From Wyeomyia smithii (taxonomy: Eukaryota; Arthropoda; Insecta; Diptera; Culicidae), in assembly GCF_029784165.1 (NCBI RefSeq), contig NC_073695.1, positions 234,781,844-234,845,843 of the forward strand: a stretch of DNA of 64,000 nucleotides, in the 5' to 3' direction. Position numbers and translations under genes: made by a program. Within the stretch, counting starts at the first letter, position 1, and each line of letters starts with the position of its first letter. Of this stretch, positions 11,293 through 23,396 are shown one piece after another. The notes beneath the pieces were generated by a model. That model was not told where the DNA came from. It did no database searches and was given only the letters and a program-made list of their open reading frames with translations.

Positions 11293-12653
11293 GCACAGTG
11301 GGGAATCGCTGGCCATCGACCCAAAATTGAAAATGCAAGTTTCAATTAAATTTTATTTTTCCTATAGTTGTATACTATTGAAGTGTTAGAATCCAAATTT
11401 TTGGAGCATTACGACAAAATTTGAATTTTCTATGATTTTTCAAAGTATACTGAGTCAGCGTTTTTTAGCGTTCTTGGAAAAAATGCAATTTTGCGAAACT
11501 TGCTGGAGCCTCAAGGGTAACTTTAATCTTGATGACGTCTAAGGTAAAGTTGTATATAATATAGTGGAGAATAAATCCTCATCATTGGACAATGTATAAT
11601 CTCGTTGTAATACTCAAAAAAATTAAGCGGAATAAAAAAATTACGTATTTTTTGCATAAAACAGCGTTTAAAGTTTAGACGGCAGGGTTTGGCACTATTG
11701 GCACTAGTTTTAAAAGATAACTTGGAAGAAATGCTTTGAAATTCATCTAGTCCGATCCTGCGCAGAGTTGCGCAGAGTACCCTTCTTTCGAAGAAAAACA
11801 ACTAGCGTTCGGCACATATCGGACTTTAAAAATGTAAATTTAAATTGCACACTGCAAACCGTCAACAAAATAACAAATAGCTCGTATTAGTTTGATGACA
11901 ACAACGTTTTCAAACATGTTTCAGTATAATTAATCACACTATTTTCATATTTACAAGTTTAACTCATCTATATTCCGATAATTAACGAAGTATCAAAAAC
12001 TAATCATTGTTTATGTTTTGGATCACCAGCACTGAGTACCAAAATCATGTTTTAAGTTTATATCATACCAGTCACATGTAAAAACAATCGTGTAAGCATA
12101 AACCATGACATAATACATCGCCTGCTAATTTCTACAGAGCAAATAGTGAATTATTATTTTGACGTTAGAAACTGCTTTTTGAAAACCTTTCCTTAAGATA
12201 TTAAAACTGTATTGAAAATAAACACAAAAATGAAGATGAAGGTAGAAGTGAATGAAAAGAAGAATGCGATAAATAGAAGCAATGTAAAATAGTCAATTTG
12301 AAAAAAACAAGTCATAAGTGATTTTGAACACAAAGCATATTTTTTAATTGATGTTTTTTTTATTTTCTTTATAACTGATTAATATTTTATGTTTTTTTTT
12401 TATGGCATATGAAAGTCTTTCAAGCATCATGTATTTTATTTTCCAAAAGATTGAAACCGACGTAAAATTTTCCTCATATAATATATATAAATAACATGAA
12501 AATTTCCCTGGCGTCAAAAATATGCATTTTCATGCAAAAATAATATCAAATTCGGACTCAGCATCCCAATATTGCATAAAAACCATATATTTTCCATGAT
12601 TTGAAGACATTTTTTTGCTTGGCCAGCATTTGTATGGAGTCGCCCCACTGTGC
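11293..12653. mobile_element. Non-autonomous element with GCACAGTGGGG terminal repeats
   Basis: GCACAGTGGGG at 11293-11303 pairs exactly with CCCCACTGTGC at 12643-12653. Further inward ggaatcgctggcc (left) and ggccagca...gtcg (right) also correspond. The 1361-bp interior is AT-rich and non-coding. Its right end shares its last base with the left end of the 2-kb palindrome at 12653. TIRs starting CAGTGGGG/CACAGTGGGG resemble those of insect MITEs; superfamily not assigned. Confidence 0.5.
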
Positions 12654-14646
12654 AGTGGTCCAATAAGGCAAAAAGTGGAAGTTAATTCCATAGCGCCTTT
12701 CACCTTCAACCCAGCTTAAAAGTGTCTTCGGAACAATTGTTTGTATGAATGACTCACATAATCGCAAATTGAAGAAAAATATGAAAAATTTACTATACTA
12801 AAAATAAAATAAGTTAACTTTTTCGTGTTAAGAGATAGAAGAATAGTTAATTAAGCAAAGTTGTAGAAGATTCAAAAATATGAAACTTTGTTGAACAAAT
12901 GAAAATCTTACCTGTTTTCCGAACAAAGTTATAAAGTATCGAACTTACTTAAAAGTTAGTTTTTTGTACTTAACTTTCGTAGTTGCATTTTACACGAAAT
13001 TGTTGTTCGGAAGAATTGTTAAGGTATAAAAAACACACATTTTTGTCGAAGACTATATATCTCCAGGACTTTTCCTTACAAAGTTATATCATATTTTATA
13101 TAATTTTTCGATAACTACAAGAACGTATAGGTTGGAAAGGGGCTAGTGGAATCATAATCTCTATACTTTTCCTGGAAGTTAAGCTGAAGTACTACAAATT
13201 CCTTTAGGCTCCATTTGTTCCAATCCACCCATATTAGAGAACGGCGAGCATATGTTACAGTAGATTTTCATATATCAAAAACACTAAATTTTATGTGTAA
13301 AGATATAGAGGAATGCTTTATTCAGCAAAGTTTTAGAACGTGCAAAACTATGAAACTTTGCTGAACAAACAAAATTGCTATCTTCATTGGGTACAAAGTT
13401 CCAGAGTATATTCTATAAAAGTTACTTGAAAGTTTTTTTTTTTTGTACTTAACTGTTGTTATTTACATTTTACAAGAAAACGTTGTTCTAAAGAATTGTT
13501 TAGGCATACAAAATACACGTTTTTGTTGAAGGCCACATATCTCCAGGACTTCTCCTTACAAAGTTAAGGCACATTTTAGCATATTTTTTCGATAACTTTA
13601 ACAACGTATAGAATAAAGATTAGGTGGATTGGGACGGATGGAACTTATAACAGTTTTGAGTTCTCAAGCTGAACTTCGAGAAAAAGATTGACATCATGAT
13701 TTTATTTGCCCCTTTTCAATTTATACGTTCATAAAATTATTGAAAAAATAAGCTCAAATATTCTATAACTTTGTAAGGAAAAGTCTTGGAGATATTTGAC
13801 CTTCAAAAAAAAAACGTGTGTTTTGTATGTCCAAATGCTTTTATGGAACAACGTTCTCTTGTAAAATGTAACTAACAAAAGTTAGGTGCAAAAAATAAAC
13901 TTTTAAGTAACGTTTACAGAAAATACTCTGCAACTCTGTACCGAAAAAAGATATGATTTTCATTTGTTGAGCAAAGTTTCATATTTTTACACTTTCTATA
14001 ACTTTGCCGAATAAACCATTCCTCTATCTCTTAACACAAAAAAGTTAGTATTTCTGATATATGAAAAACTACTGTAACATATGCTCGCTGTACTCTAATA
14101 TGGGTGAATTAGGACAAATGAAACCTACAAGAGTTTATAGTACTTCAGCTTAACTTCAAGGAAAAGTATTGATATCATGATTCCACTTGCCCACTTAAAA
14201 TATGATATAACTTTGTAAGGAAAAGTGTTGGAGATACATAGCCTTTGACAAAAATGTGTGTTTTGTGTGTTCCAATTATTCCTTCGAACAATACTTTCGT
14301 GTAAAATGTAACTAACAAAATTTAAGTACAATTAACTAACTTTTAGGTAAGTTTCATGTAATATACTTTATAACTTTGTACCGAAAAAAGATAGGATTTT
14401 CATTTGTTCAACAAAGTTTTATATTGTTGGATCTTCTACAGCTTTGCTGAATAAATTATTCTTCTATCTCTTAACACAAAAAAGTTTTTTATAATTTTTA
14501 GTATAGTAAACTTTTCATATTTTTTGACAATTTGTGATTATGCGGGTCATTCATACAAACAATTGTTCCGAAGACACTAGTAAGCTAGGATGAAGGTGAA
14601 AGTCGCTATGGAATTGAGTTTCACTTTTTGCCTTTTTGGACCACTG
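12653..14646. mobile_element. 2.0-kb palindromic element of four related subunits, CAGTGGTCC ends
   Basis: CAGTGGTCC at 12653-12661 is mirrored by GGACCACTG at 14638-14646. Flanking inward text also mirrors (aggcaaaaagtgg/cactttttgcc; cttcggaacaattgtttgtatgaatgac and its complement). Inside are four copies of a ~370-bp subunit marked by a gaaactttg(c/t)tgaacaaa word and a tctccaggacttttccttacaaagtta word: two forward (about 12780-13130 and 13250-13620) and two reverse (about 13710-14080 and 14190-14520), separated by ~100-bp spacers. No protein is encoded. A strong snap-back structure is expected. Confidence 0.8.
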
Positions 14647-14989
14647 GGGTCCTGAATACTACGATCTTTGTTTTAAGGGAAAGCCCTTCACAGGTACGTA
14701 GTGTTGTTATTAGATGGTGTAATGTTTTACGAAAAGACGTAGTGAGGATATGGTTATTGTTGAACTCATGTCATTGAAAACATCTCCAAAACCAGCAAAA
14801 ACGAGCTTGTTTTCGAAATGCGCTTGTAGTACCCTTATATGACTACTTTCATTGTAACTTATTTTCTAACATGTTTCGTGTGTTACTTGGGAAGTCTCTG
14901 AAATAGTTGTATTTGCTGGGGGCACCAAAATTCACAGGAATTTTTCCAGCTTGAGCTCTAAGGCAATTTGTGTTCACCAAAATTATATT

Positions 14990-15101
14990 TCTGGGACAAT
15001 AAGCGCCACGTTTTTGAACCGCTTGGAACAAATGTGGAACTGCAGTCACACATTTCATAATTCACCGGGTTGACCGCCTCGCCGCTTGTCTTCGGTGCCA
15101 T
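14990..15101 (-). pseudogene. Histone H2B relic (5' end only)
   Basis: On the minus strand an ATG at 15101-15099 starts MAPKTSGEA, matching the conserved start of insect H2B (MAPKTSGKA) before similarity is lost after about ten codons. Sequence upstream of the ATG (tgtaaccgtcaacaagtat) and about 70 bp after the H2B match recur at 23560-23735, so both copies descend from one rearranged H2B 5' region. It lies head-to-head with the H2A relic starting at 15482, the usual divergent H2A-H2B layout of arthropod histone clusters. Confidence 0.6.
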
Positions 15102-15280
15102 CTTACCGATATACTTGTTGACGGTTACACAGTTGACGAAAAACTAGTGTACTTTCGCGCACAACGTTCGTCGGCATACCTGCAAACAGTATGCAACCCA
15201 ATCCGTCATCTTTTTCAAAATCTTTCATTCTATCATCTACGCCGTACTGCCTGTTTGTTATGTCAGTCCTCTCAGTAGGT

Positions 15281-15386
15281 AGGGTAGCGAACGGCTTCGG
15301 CAGTGGTTTTCTTCGGTAGGTTTTCTGCAGCATTCTTATGCAGAAACCTGCCGAAGAAAACCACTGTCGAAGCCGTTCGCTACCCT
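15281..15386. repeat. Near-perfect hairpin: 49/48-nt arms, 9-nt loop
   Basis: Left arm 15281-15329 (agggtagcgaacggcttcgg...ctgca) and right arm 15339-15386 (tgcagaaacc...taccct) are reverse complements apart from two substitutions and one extra T; the loop is gcattctta. It sits between the H2B start (15101) and H2A start (15482). The duplicated promoter text suggests a recent inverted duplication; alternatively a small fold-back insertion or a transcribed hairpin. Confidence 0.92.
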
Positions 15387-15481
15387 ATTAAAAGAATCGC
15401 TCGTTTTTTTTATTCCTACACGTAGCAGTTTTGTTCTTCGTCACATCGCAATACCGTTCAATCGAATTCGAAAGTTATAAT

Positions 15482-15808
15482 ATGTAGTCGTGGCAAAGAA
15501 GGCAAAGACAAAGGAAAGACAAAGTTCCGTTCATCTCGTGCCTGGCTTCATTTTCGTAAGTCGAGATCGTCGAAAATTTTGCGCGTTGGTGCTGGAGTGT
15601 CAGTCGCTGTGGCGGCTGGAATGAAGCATCTTGCTGCAGATGTGTTGCAACCAGAGATAATAATAAAACTAGAATTTTCCTGCGTCATCTGCTTTAACAA
15701 AATCCTGTTGAATACTTCACTTAAATGCCTGGTTAAGAATTGTTTTACGTGAAATTCGATCCAGCAGCCGCTCAAAATCTGTTCAAATCCAATATGGCCA
15801 AAGACCAA
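15482..15808 (+). pseudogene. Histone H2A pseudogene
   Basis: After an ATG at 15482 (followed at once by a TAG in that frame, owing to a small deletion) the text reads GKEGKDKGKTKFRSSRAWL, clearly the H2A N-tail (family GRGKGGKVKGKAKSRS-RAGL). It continues RVGAGVSVAVAAGMKHLAA for the family's RVGAGAPVYLAAVMEYLAA and ATRDNNKTRIFLRHLL for AARDNKKTRIIPRHLQ. The segment corresponding to VGRIHRLLRKGNY is damaged, and stops and frame changes follow near 15708; a weak match to the C-terminal NIQAVLLPKKT ends at about 15808. An old, non-functional nucleosome core histone gene. It is divergent from the H2B relic. Confidence 0.85.
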
Positions 15809-15809
15809 T

Positions 15810-18800
15810 GAGTAACATTAATATCGGTTTCCGATATCATTTGTTTAAAAAATACCTGAGTAAACTAAAAAAAGGCTCTGCCGATGCGTATTTTGTGCCA
15901 ATAGATGTGTAACATAAAAAAAAACAGAACAAATAACTTCCCCAGTTCTATTGCAAGCCTCTACTTTATTTGGAATACCAAGCGCTTCCCAAAATACCAA
16001 AAGTCTTCCCGCTTTCTGGGGAAACTTTCTCGAATCGATCAGACGGCACTGTCCATTTATTCCCGCCCATTCGTAAGGTTCAGCCGGGCTGAAAATAAAA
16101 ACTTTGCGCTTGCCGTTTGTGCTAAAGTTGCGCTCCTGTGGGGGCCGACGAGGCCTGTTGAATCGGTTTGGACAATGCGACGGGACTTTGATTGTGGTTG
16201 ATGGTTTGTGATAAAGTCGGACGTTTATGTCCAGTAACGATAAATGAGTTTGATTGGTTTTTGTTATTTATCCGTGTATTGAAGGACATCAATCGGCTGG
16301 ATAATTTATTGTACTTTTTTTCCTCGCAAATCAATGATGCAATGTCGCACGATACGGGGAAGAGAGAACTGATCAAAGAAAAATCCTCCAGTCGAGTTCC
16401 ATTCGCCCGTTTTGGGTTATACTTCCGATTAGCCGTAGTTGATCAACTACCAAATTACCGAATCCGGTCGGAATCGAAGGGTATAGCGGAAATTGGACAT
16501 TCGTTTGAAGCTGACATCCATTATGCCTAGTTTCCTGGCAGTTTGTATTCTGCCATGCTGGGATAAAATTTTGGATTAAGGGGTCCCGCCTTGACCGGAG
16601 ACAATCAGTTGAAAACAGGAGGAGAAAAGAAAGAAATCGAGCGTCTGATCGATTCGGTGTCTTGTTTCTGTCCTGTTGTTGGTTGTAACAAAGCTTTATA
16701 TAACTGTGGACTAATCATTGTTCCAATTATTCAAAAAGTAATTATCGATGAGATCCTGCCGATTGTGGGATGGCGGCATTTGTGCGCAAATAATCGAACA
16801 GTTTCATCGGGCGGTGCCCAAGCTACCCAAACCATTAATCACCGTTCTAATTGCTAGTGACGTTTGACGGTGTCGTTTGAACTCGCCTGTAAAACCAAAC
16901 GACGTATAGCCAAATGCACACATTCCGTGCGCTCGTTCATTGCCATTGTTTTCAGCAGGAGCCCGACAAACAAATCCATCGTCCGCTGGTCAATAATAAC
17001 CTTAATTACTGCATACAAAAGTATGGATTCGTTCGCGTTCACGTGTTCAACGCGTAATTGGTGATTATGTAAATTTAATTACATCTATTTAGCTCACTAA
17101 AAAGGGTAGCCATGCATGGTATTATTTTGAGGCTGTAAGCTTCAACCGAATTTGACGTAACCGACGTCCTGCGGTTGTACAGGGAAAGATCAAAAAGGCA
17201 CGAAACATGATTGGTAACAGTGCAATTTCGCCATATAAATGTAGACTAGCTTGGATGTAATTTGATAATGAAGAATTATTCTGGGGAGTTGAATATCAAT
17301 TATGAACCACAAAGACCGAACATCATTACAAACTCATCGTATGAGTAGCTGGTGAGTTAAAAAAATGGTAATTATTATTATTTTCACGTCCTAATATTGT
17401 GGTTTTGTTTATTCGACCATTGAATCATTGATAAATTTTGACGAAAAGCTCAAAATGAAAAAAAAAAAAAAAATCCGGACTGTTCCACCTGCACAAACAT
17501 TCTTCGTAATCTAATTTTATATCATAGTCAGCCTCGTTTGCACCTGCGACAATTCTTTTGTGCAACAGAAGTTTTCCCTTCTTTCAATGGCACCGGAAAT
17601 TGACAAACAGTAAAGCCTTTAATTTCCTGTATATCAATGCAACACCAGAGCAAAAAACACACACACAGCAACAAGTCTTCCCGTTTTCCCGGCTACCGGC
17701 AGGAGAAATGAAAAATTCTGCGCCACCAATTTCAATCCTGCAATACGTCGAATCCGATTAGGACCGTCGAAGCGTGGCCGAAATTCAATCTGGTAGATTT
17801 TAGGTGCCAATTTCGGCACGTCAACAATCCGGCCAAGTTGGGTTGAATTTCTGACAGTTCTCTTTCCTTTTCGACAGTGTATCCGAATTCCGCCTAAGCA
17901 GCGCTGCCTACCCCTTTGCTTCGATTGCTAACATGGTCGGTTTGCGGGACAAGGTGTCAGAAAGATATCTTCGTTATTTTGCTTGCTTCCTAATGGCATC
18001 CCTTTTCTCCCTCCCGCTCCCAAATGCCATTAGTGGCGAAGCAGCGACGCAAGACCGGTAAGCTGGGTTGGAAAAGTTCATGCTGTCAGTCAATACAAAT
18101 GGAAGTTCGTTATCGTAACGACGAAAGGACACTTGTCTTGATCGGAAGTTGAAGCAGTCGGTTTCTATGGCAGCACGCAAGAAAAGGGAACCCAAATGAA
18201 GGCGAGAATGCTTCGTAATCCTATTTACCGCTGGTAAGTTGAAACTGTTGTCTGTATTACCAGATCTTTGAGTAGCTATTGGATGCATATTTAAATGTCA
18301 GCGATTCGATGACCACGCGCCTCCTTGGATTGAAAATGCAACGCGTCGACCTTATGATTGATGGCGTAATTATTTAAATCGATTCGCTGGAAGCAAGTTT
18401 CATCGAACATTAAAGTTGACTGGCACGAAGGCATTCGAATGAATTATTCGCAAAATCAACCGAAATTGATGCTCAGCGCAGCGGAATACCTTTTCGCCGG
18501 CGAAGAACAAAACCATTATCATGTTTAATCTGCTTGCGAACCGTGAAACGGTCCCAGCATCCGAGGCAGCCCTAATGAAGGTTCAATATAGGGCGGGCAA
18601 ATAAATTATGCAAGCACGATGTAAATAATGAGGAGAGATTAATTCAATATTGGACAGCAGGTTAATTAAATAATAGCGAAAACCTCGATAAAGTGTAAGT
18701 GAATAGAATTAACGCCCGAGTAAAGCACGAAAATAAGTGGAGGGTTGAGCATAATTGCACAGATGAATATTTAAGGAATTTAACTACATTTTACCCTCTT

Positions 18801-20580
18801 AATCATAATTATCTAGCTTTGATGCAAAATTGATTAAGCTTTGTTGTTGTGTATTCTTCCGAAATCAATAAAAAAAATCGATAAATGATGCTTTGAACTT
18901 ATGGAATGTTTTTAACTACCGATGTGTACAAGCTGCGAAACTGGCAGCATTCATAATTGATAACTTTCACATATGCGAACTGTAATACAGTATCATGCAT
19001 ATCAATGAATTTACCTGGCATTCAATTCAGTGAAAGCTGCTGTAAATATGTACGTTAGGGGTTTGTGTGTTCAACTCTGATTGGCGCCATGCACCAGAAT
19101 GCCCTGTAGGTGTCGTTTTACACGTACCCGAAACGCTTTGTTCACACATTAGCAGAAGGATAATTCAATATATTATTTACGATTGTTGATAATTCCAGTC
19201 CGCAGTCGGCAAGCGGAGCGGCGGGTGATAACCGGAACCGGTGATTGTTTAGGCTCTGAACCGGTGCCACATGGGAATACAAAGCGCATGCTATACACTA
19301 TTATGCACCACGCTGAGCACTGGGCGACCGGGTCACGTTCCTGCAGCCGTATTGGCACGATACGTGACATTAATTTTATGCCATTTTCAATTGCAACCGA
19401 ATAAGGCTTCCCTCATTAGCAGAGCTGGGGGAATGAAATGAATAATGATTAAGTAGATTGCCGGAGTCGTGTTGGCCATTTGCTGCAGGGATTGGGCACT
19501 GGAAAATGGATGTTCGCATGAAGGCTGGAGCCGATACGATTTTACGATCCGAGTTTTGTTTTACGATTGTCGTCTAGACAGTAGTTTGAATGATAAACTT
19601 AAATAACTCATAAAATTCAACCTGGCTTTGCCTGCATCGTTGACAATTAATTGTCTCCTGTCTTCACAGCAGTGAAAGAAGTAATTAAGCTTACGCTACC
19701 AAAATAAGGTTGTAAACGGGCATAAAATACAACTTTACAGTAATCCACAAATTTGAATATCTGAAGTTAGTAATTTGAAAAGGCAAACTAGTATCTAAAA
19801 GGAATAGAAGAAACACATTTTCACATAGAATTACGTCTTACTTTGGTAGGATGTTATGCAACAAAATCGAGAATGAAGTGAAATGGAAAAATTAAATTTG
19901 TTACCACGGCACAGATGTTAGGGATTTATATCTCTTTGGATAGAGAACAAATTTCTCCAATTTATAAAAGAAACATTTTTCCATGGTAAGGTGGTTAAAT
20001 TTCATAGCCAATTTGGTAATAATTAAACCAATCTCACAGACGACGCAAGACGATAGAATGTCACATAAACGAACTCTCAGTGAGGAAGAAGCCTTGCTGA
20101 CGACAGATTGGAAAAGAAATTCTCCGTTTTCTATCCGCAATGCTCTGGAAAGTGGTAACATTAACTGTTTCAAATAAATAATTTTGGTGTACCTAAGAGC
20201 GCATTGGTGTTGTCAAGATAGTGACAGCCGGCAAGTTTGTTGCGGTTGCGGATTGCCATTTGCTTATGACGCGGGATGATTTACGTTTTTTTTTGTTATT
20301 TCTAGCAGTCTATTTCGTTAAACTTAATTATCAAAGTTTATCCTGAGTTGTGAATTTGCATTAATCTGGCGGATTATTCTGTGTTACACTCAATTACTCA
20401 ATCACAACAACAAACAAACAAACAACAAATCAATTAATTAACAATTCATTCTTCATTTTAGCGTCACTTTTTAATCACTTGGAATAAATACAGAATTGTA
20501 CATTTCATAAATTGCCAAGTGAGAAAATTCAGTATTGCTTCAAGACCGTGTTTGTGGCCCTGAGAAGGACCGATTATACT
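15810..20580. other. Mostly unique non-coding DNA
   Basis: Composition is more balanced than in the repeat nests and no terminal repeats, LINE motifs or histone text were found. Short overlapping frames (for example 15905-16530, 17974-18288, 19173-19404) lack domains. A poly-A tract lies at 17458-17472. The segment is plausibly intergenic or intronic host DNA. Confidence 0.55.
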
Positions 20581-20583
20581 GTG

Positions 20584-20656
20584 ATAGTGTTTATTTCCTA
20601 ATTTTCTCTAAATAAATTCAGAATAACTTGAAAACGGATGCATTCTAGAAGGTAAT
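20584..20656 (-). repeat. Dispersed repeat, copy B (partner of 10823-10896)
   Basis: Reverse complement of the 10.8-kb repeat: atagtgtttatttcctaatt through aaaacggatgcattctagaa. It precedes the DD37E relic by about 110 bp. Confidence 0.75.
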
Positions 20657-20772
20657 TTTTATTACGTTCTAACGTTTGCCCTAAAAAATGGACAAAAATA
20701 TGCCGATTTTTCATGGATTAACCTTCACACGCACCGACGAAACTACGCATGCAGCATCAATCATATCGACCC

Positions 20773-21743
20773 ATGAGTGAGCAGAAAAAAATTGACAACT
20801 CTATCTGTCGGTATCTAACCGTGATGGCGAAAAAAGTTAAGCTACTCCGTTTAGAAGTGTGAGCGTTCAAAGAGCGGTACCTCGTCGCGCCGAAAATGGA
20901 TTTCATGCGGCGGTTCGTGAACACTGGATACGTCCGTTCCGGCATCTACAACATCTTGGCACTTGCGGATAGCCGACCCTGTCCCTGTGCGACAAGAAGC
21001 TTCAGAGGATGCTGAAGAGAAAGACCGAGGGAAAACTTGTTAGTAAGTGCAACCGGCCAAACAGTGAAAAAGTACCTGGTGAACATGGACATACATGTCA
21101 GGAAGCAGCAGTCCCGTCCACTAGTCTCGGAGCTGCAGGCAGTGACGCAGCGACAGTGCCTGAATGAGATGGTCAAGTCAAGGCGGTGGTGATGGCGATG
21201 AAACCTATCGTACCCTGGATGGCAACGACTGGCAGGGCATTTCGTATTTTAAACGAAGGAAGTGAGCACCGAGATGAAGTTTATTTCACACACCAAATTC
21301 CCCAAGAAGGTGCTGTTGTGGCTGACAATCAGCGAGGAGGGAATGTCATAGCTGCTCTTCTTCAGCTCCGGACTGGCCGTAAACGAGGAAATTCATAGTA
21401 CGAAGTGCCTGCCGGAAGTTGCGTCGTTCATCAAGAAACACCGCGAAGACGCGGTGTTCTGGCCAAATCTGATGTCGGCCCACTCCTCGAACCGAGCGGC
21501 TGAAAGTCGATGTGGTATCCAAGTTGGCGAACTCGTCCAACGTCCCCAAGTTGCACCCTTGGCAAACCTGAAGCGAAAATCTACTCCAACGATTTTGTCG
21601 CGAAAACTGAGGAGGAATTGATAAATAGAACAAAGGAAGAACTCAGAAACATGCCTACACACATGTTTTCGTCCACCATGGCGAATGTACCGGTTAACTA
21701 CCGGACGGCCGTTCGCAAGTGCGTAGATCTTTTTTGCGAGTAA
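20773..21743 (+). pseudogene. Tc1/mariner-type DD37E transposase relic, copy 1
   Basis: From ATG 20773 the text reads MSEQKKIDNSICRYLTV, parallel to copy 3 (MSQQKKIDSSISRTLTV). It continues through a helix-turn-helix-like N-terminus (FVNTGYVRSGIYNILAL), a catalytic-start segment (TLDGNDWQGISYF in a shifted frame near 21205-21250), and a C-terminus running TEEELINRTKEELRNMPTH to a TAA at 21741. Stops at about 20862 and later, plus several frame changes, make it non-functional. The region of the last catalytic Glu is rearranged. Upstream text (gcagcatcaatcata) is shared with copy 3. It would be a cut-and-paste transposase that inserts at TA. Confidence 0.8.
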
Positions 21744-21987
21744 GCTAACGTTGCGAGTAACCTTCTATGGAAAAATTATCAAATTCAATTATCTATCTTA
21801 GTTATTTTTTACCATCATCCAAAAAAGTTTATTTTTTTACCGCATACGTTAGTGGCTACGATTTAAAGAAGTGCCAGCAATACGATCGTCAAACAACAAA
21901 GGAGGTTTTTCGTGTTGAAAGCTTATCACATTTGAAAATACTCAACATCATGTAACTGCGTAGGCACCAGTCGTTGAACAAATCGAG

Positions 21988-22913
21988 TACCGTAAACTGG
22001 GGTGACTTTGATCACTTTATTGAATGTATCTTAGATATTTTCAGAATATACCTAATACAATATTGTTTGATATTTTTAAAATAAGTACTGGCATGCATTG
22101 AGCAAGATCCAGTCACTACTTCAAAAGTTTAGCAACAATTTTGCTGTTTTTAAACATGCTATAAAATTTTTACACCATTCATTATTCCGGAGTGACTTCG
22201 AACACTTCATTATTTTGATGAATTTGAAGTAAAATTTTGTTACTTCAATTAAATTGAACAGCCCAAAACGACTTAAATGGGTTTATAAATATGGGAAGCA
22301 ATTTGGGGATATCCACATTCTACGTGAACAGTTTATGTTGGCGAATGTCCAAGATTCATAAAAATTTTTTAGAACATATATGATTGATTATCCACGGAGG
22401 GGGTGAATCATCAAAAACTAGTCCATTTGGAATACGGCTTTTGCAAATGCTCAAATTTCCATATTGCTTTACGTATTGAGTTGTTGTTAAGGAAAAAATA
22501 TGTAATACTCTGTGAATATTAGTGAGACTCAACATTGCCTTCGAGAGAAAACTTGCAAAAATAAAAATGAAAAAAAATTGTTATAATATTTGTACATCTT
22601 AAGAACTAATATGGGAACAAAAAAAAACTTAACGTATTGCAACTTGTTGTTATGAATCTGCTTGAACCGATTGTTTGTATGCATCAAAATTCACAAAAAA
22701 ATGCACTGTATTTTCAATTATTATTTTAGCATGAAAAACACTCTTCAGATAGTAGGAAATGCATGAATAGTAGCAATGTAGACATATATCAACACAATCA
22801 GTGGAGATTACCACAAATCCCAAGCACTACGAGCGTTTTTTCAACACAATTTTAAAAAAGAGGTAGGGTGATCAAAGTCCCCCCGCTGATCAAAGTCACC
22901 CCAGTTTACGGTA
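21988..22913. mobile_element. MITE-like element, copy 1 (TIR CCGTAAACTGGGGTGACTTT)
   Basis: TA at 21988 then CCGTAAACTGGGGTGACTTTGATCA, mirrored exactly at 22888-22911 followed by TA. The TA on both sides fits a TA target duplication. One end carries a second subterminal copy of the tgatcaaagt word (22868-22890), and the motif appears again inside. No transposase. A second copy, inverted relative to this one, lies at 49651-50586 and shares interior text (tttagcatgaaaaacactctt and its complement). Confidence 0.88.
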
Positions 22914-22917
22914 ACGT

Positions 22918-23300
22918 TTGAAGTCTACAACAATCATCATGGTCTCAATAATTTGGAATATTTTAGTATCGTCTGCTTATAAAAGTCGTGTGCCAGATGG
23001 TAGAACTTCAGTAACATCAAAAAAGTTTAAAGTAAAAAGCAGCGGCCTAAAAATGCTGCCCCGAGGAACACCAAAATTGTTGCTAAACCAGGCGGATAAC
23101 GACATTCCCAACTCAACAGTAATCTTTCGGTTGGGAAGATGAAACTGAGCCATTTTACAAATCCAGTTGAAGTTTCGAGCCTGTCACATTTGGCACAATG
23201 CAATCGAAAGCAGCTTTTAGTTCCGTGTAGACAGCATCAATCTGAAGACCACGATCCATACCGCACAAGTGAAGTGATGTGAATTCAAGACGGATCGACT
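22918..23300 (-). pseudogene. Jockey/CR1-type LINE reverse transcriptase fragment A
   Basis: On the minus strand, starting near 23295, the reading is MDRGLQIDAVYTELKAAFD (the family's D...Y.DLKAAFD, first catalytic Asp region), then after damage SNNFGVPRGSIFRPLLFTL..FFDV (the PQGS..GPLLF..FINDV motif) and ADDTKIFQII (the YADD catalytic motif, with Tyr replaced by a stop at 22978 or so). There are frame shifts and stops throughout. A 5'- and 3'-truncated copy. Confidence 0.75.
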
Positions 23301-23396
23301 AGGGTACCGCCCCTGCTGAACAGTAAGTAGAGTAGATGGGACTAAGAAGAAAAAACCCGTCTGATTGCCTTAACTTCCTACGGAGAGGACAAACGC

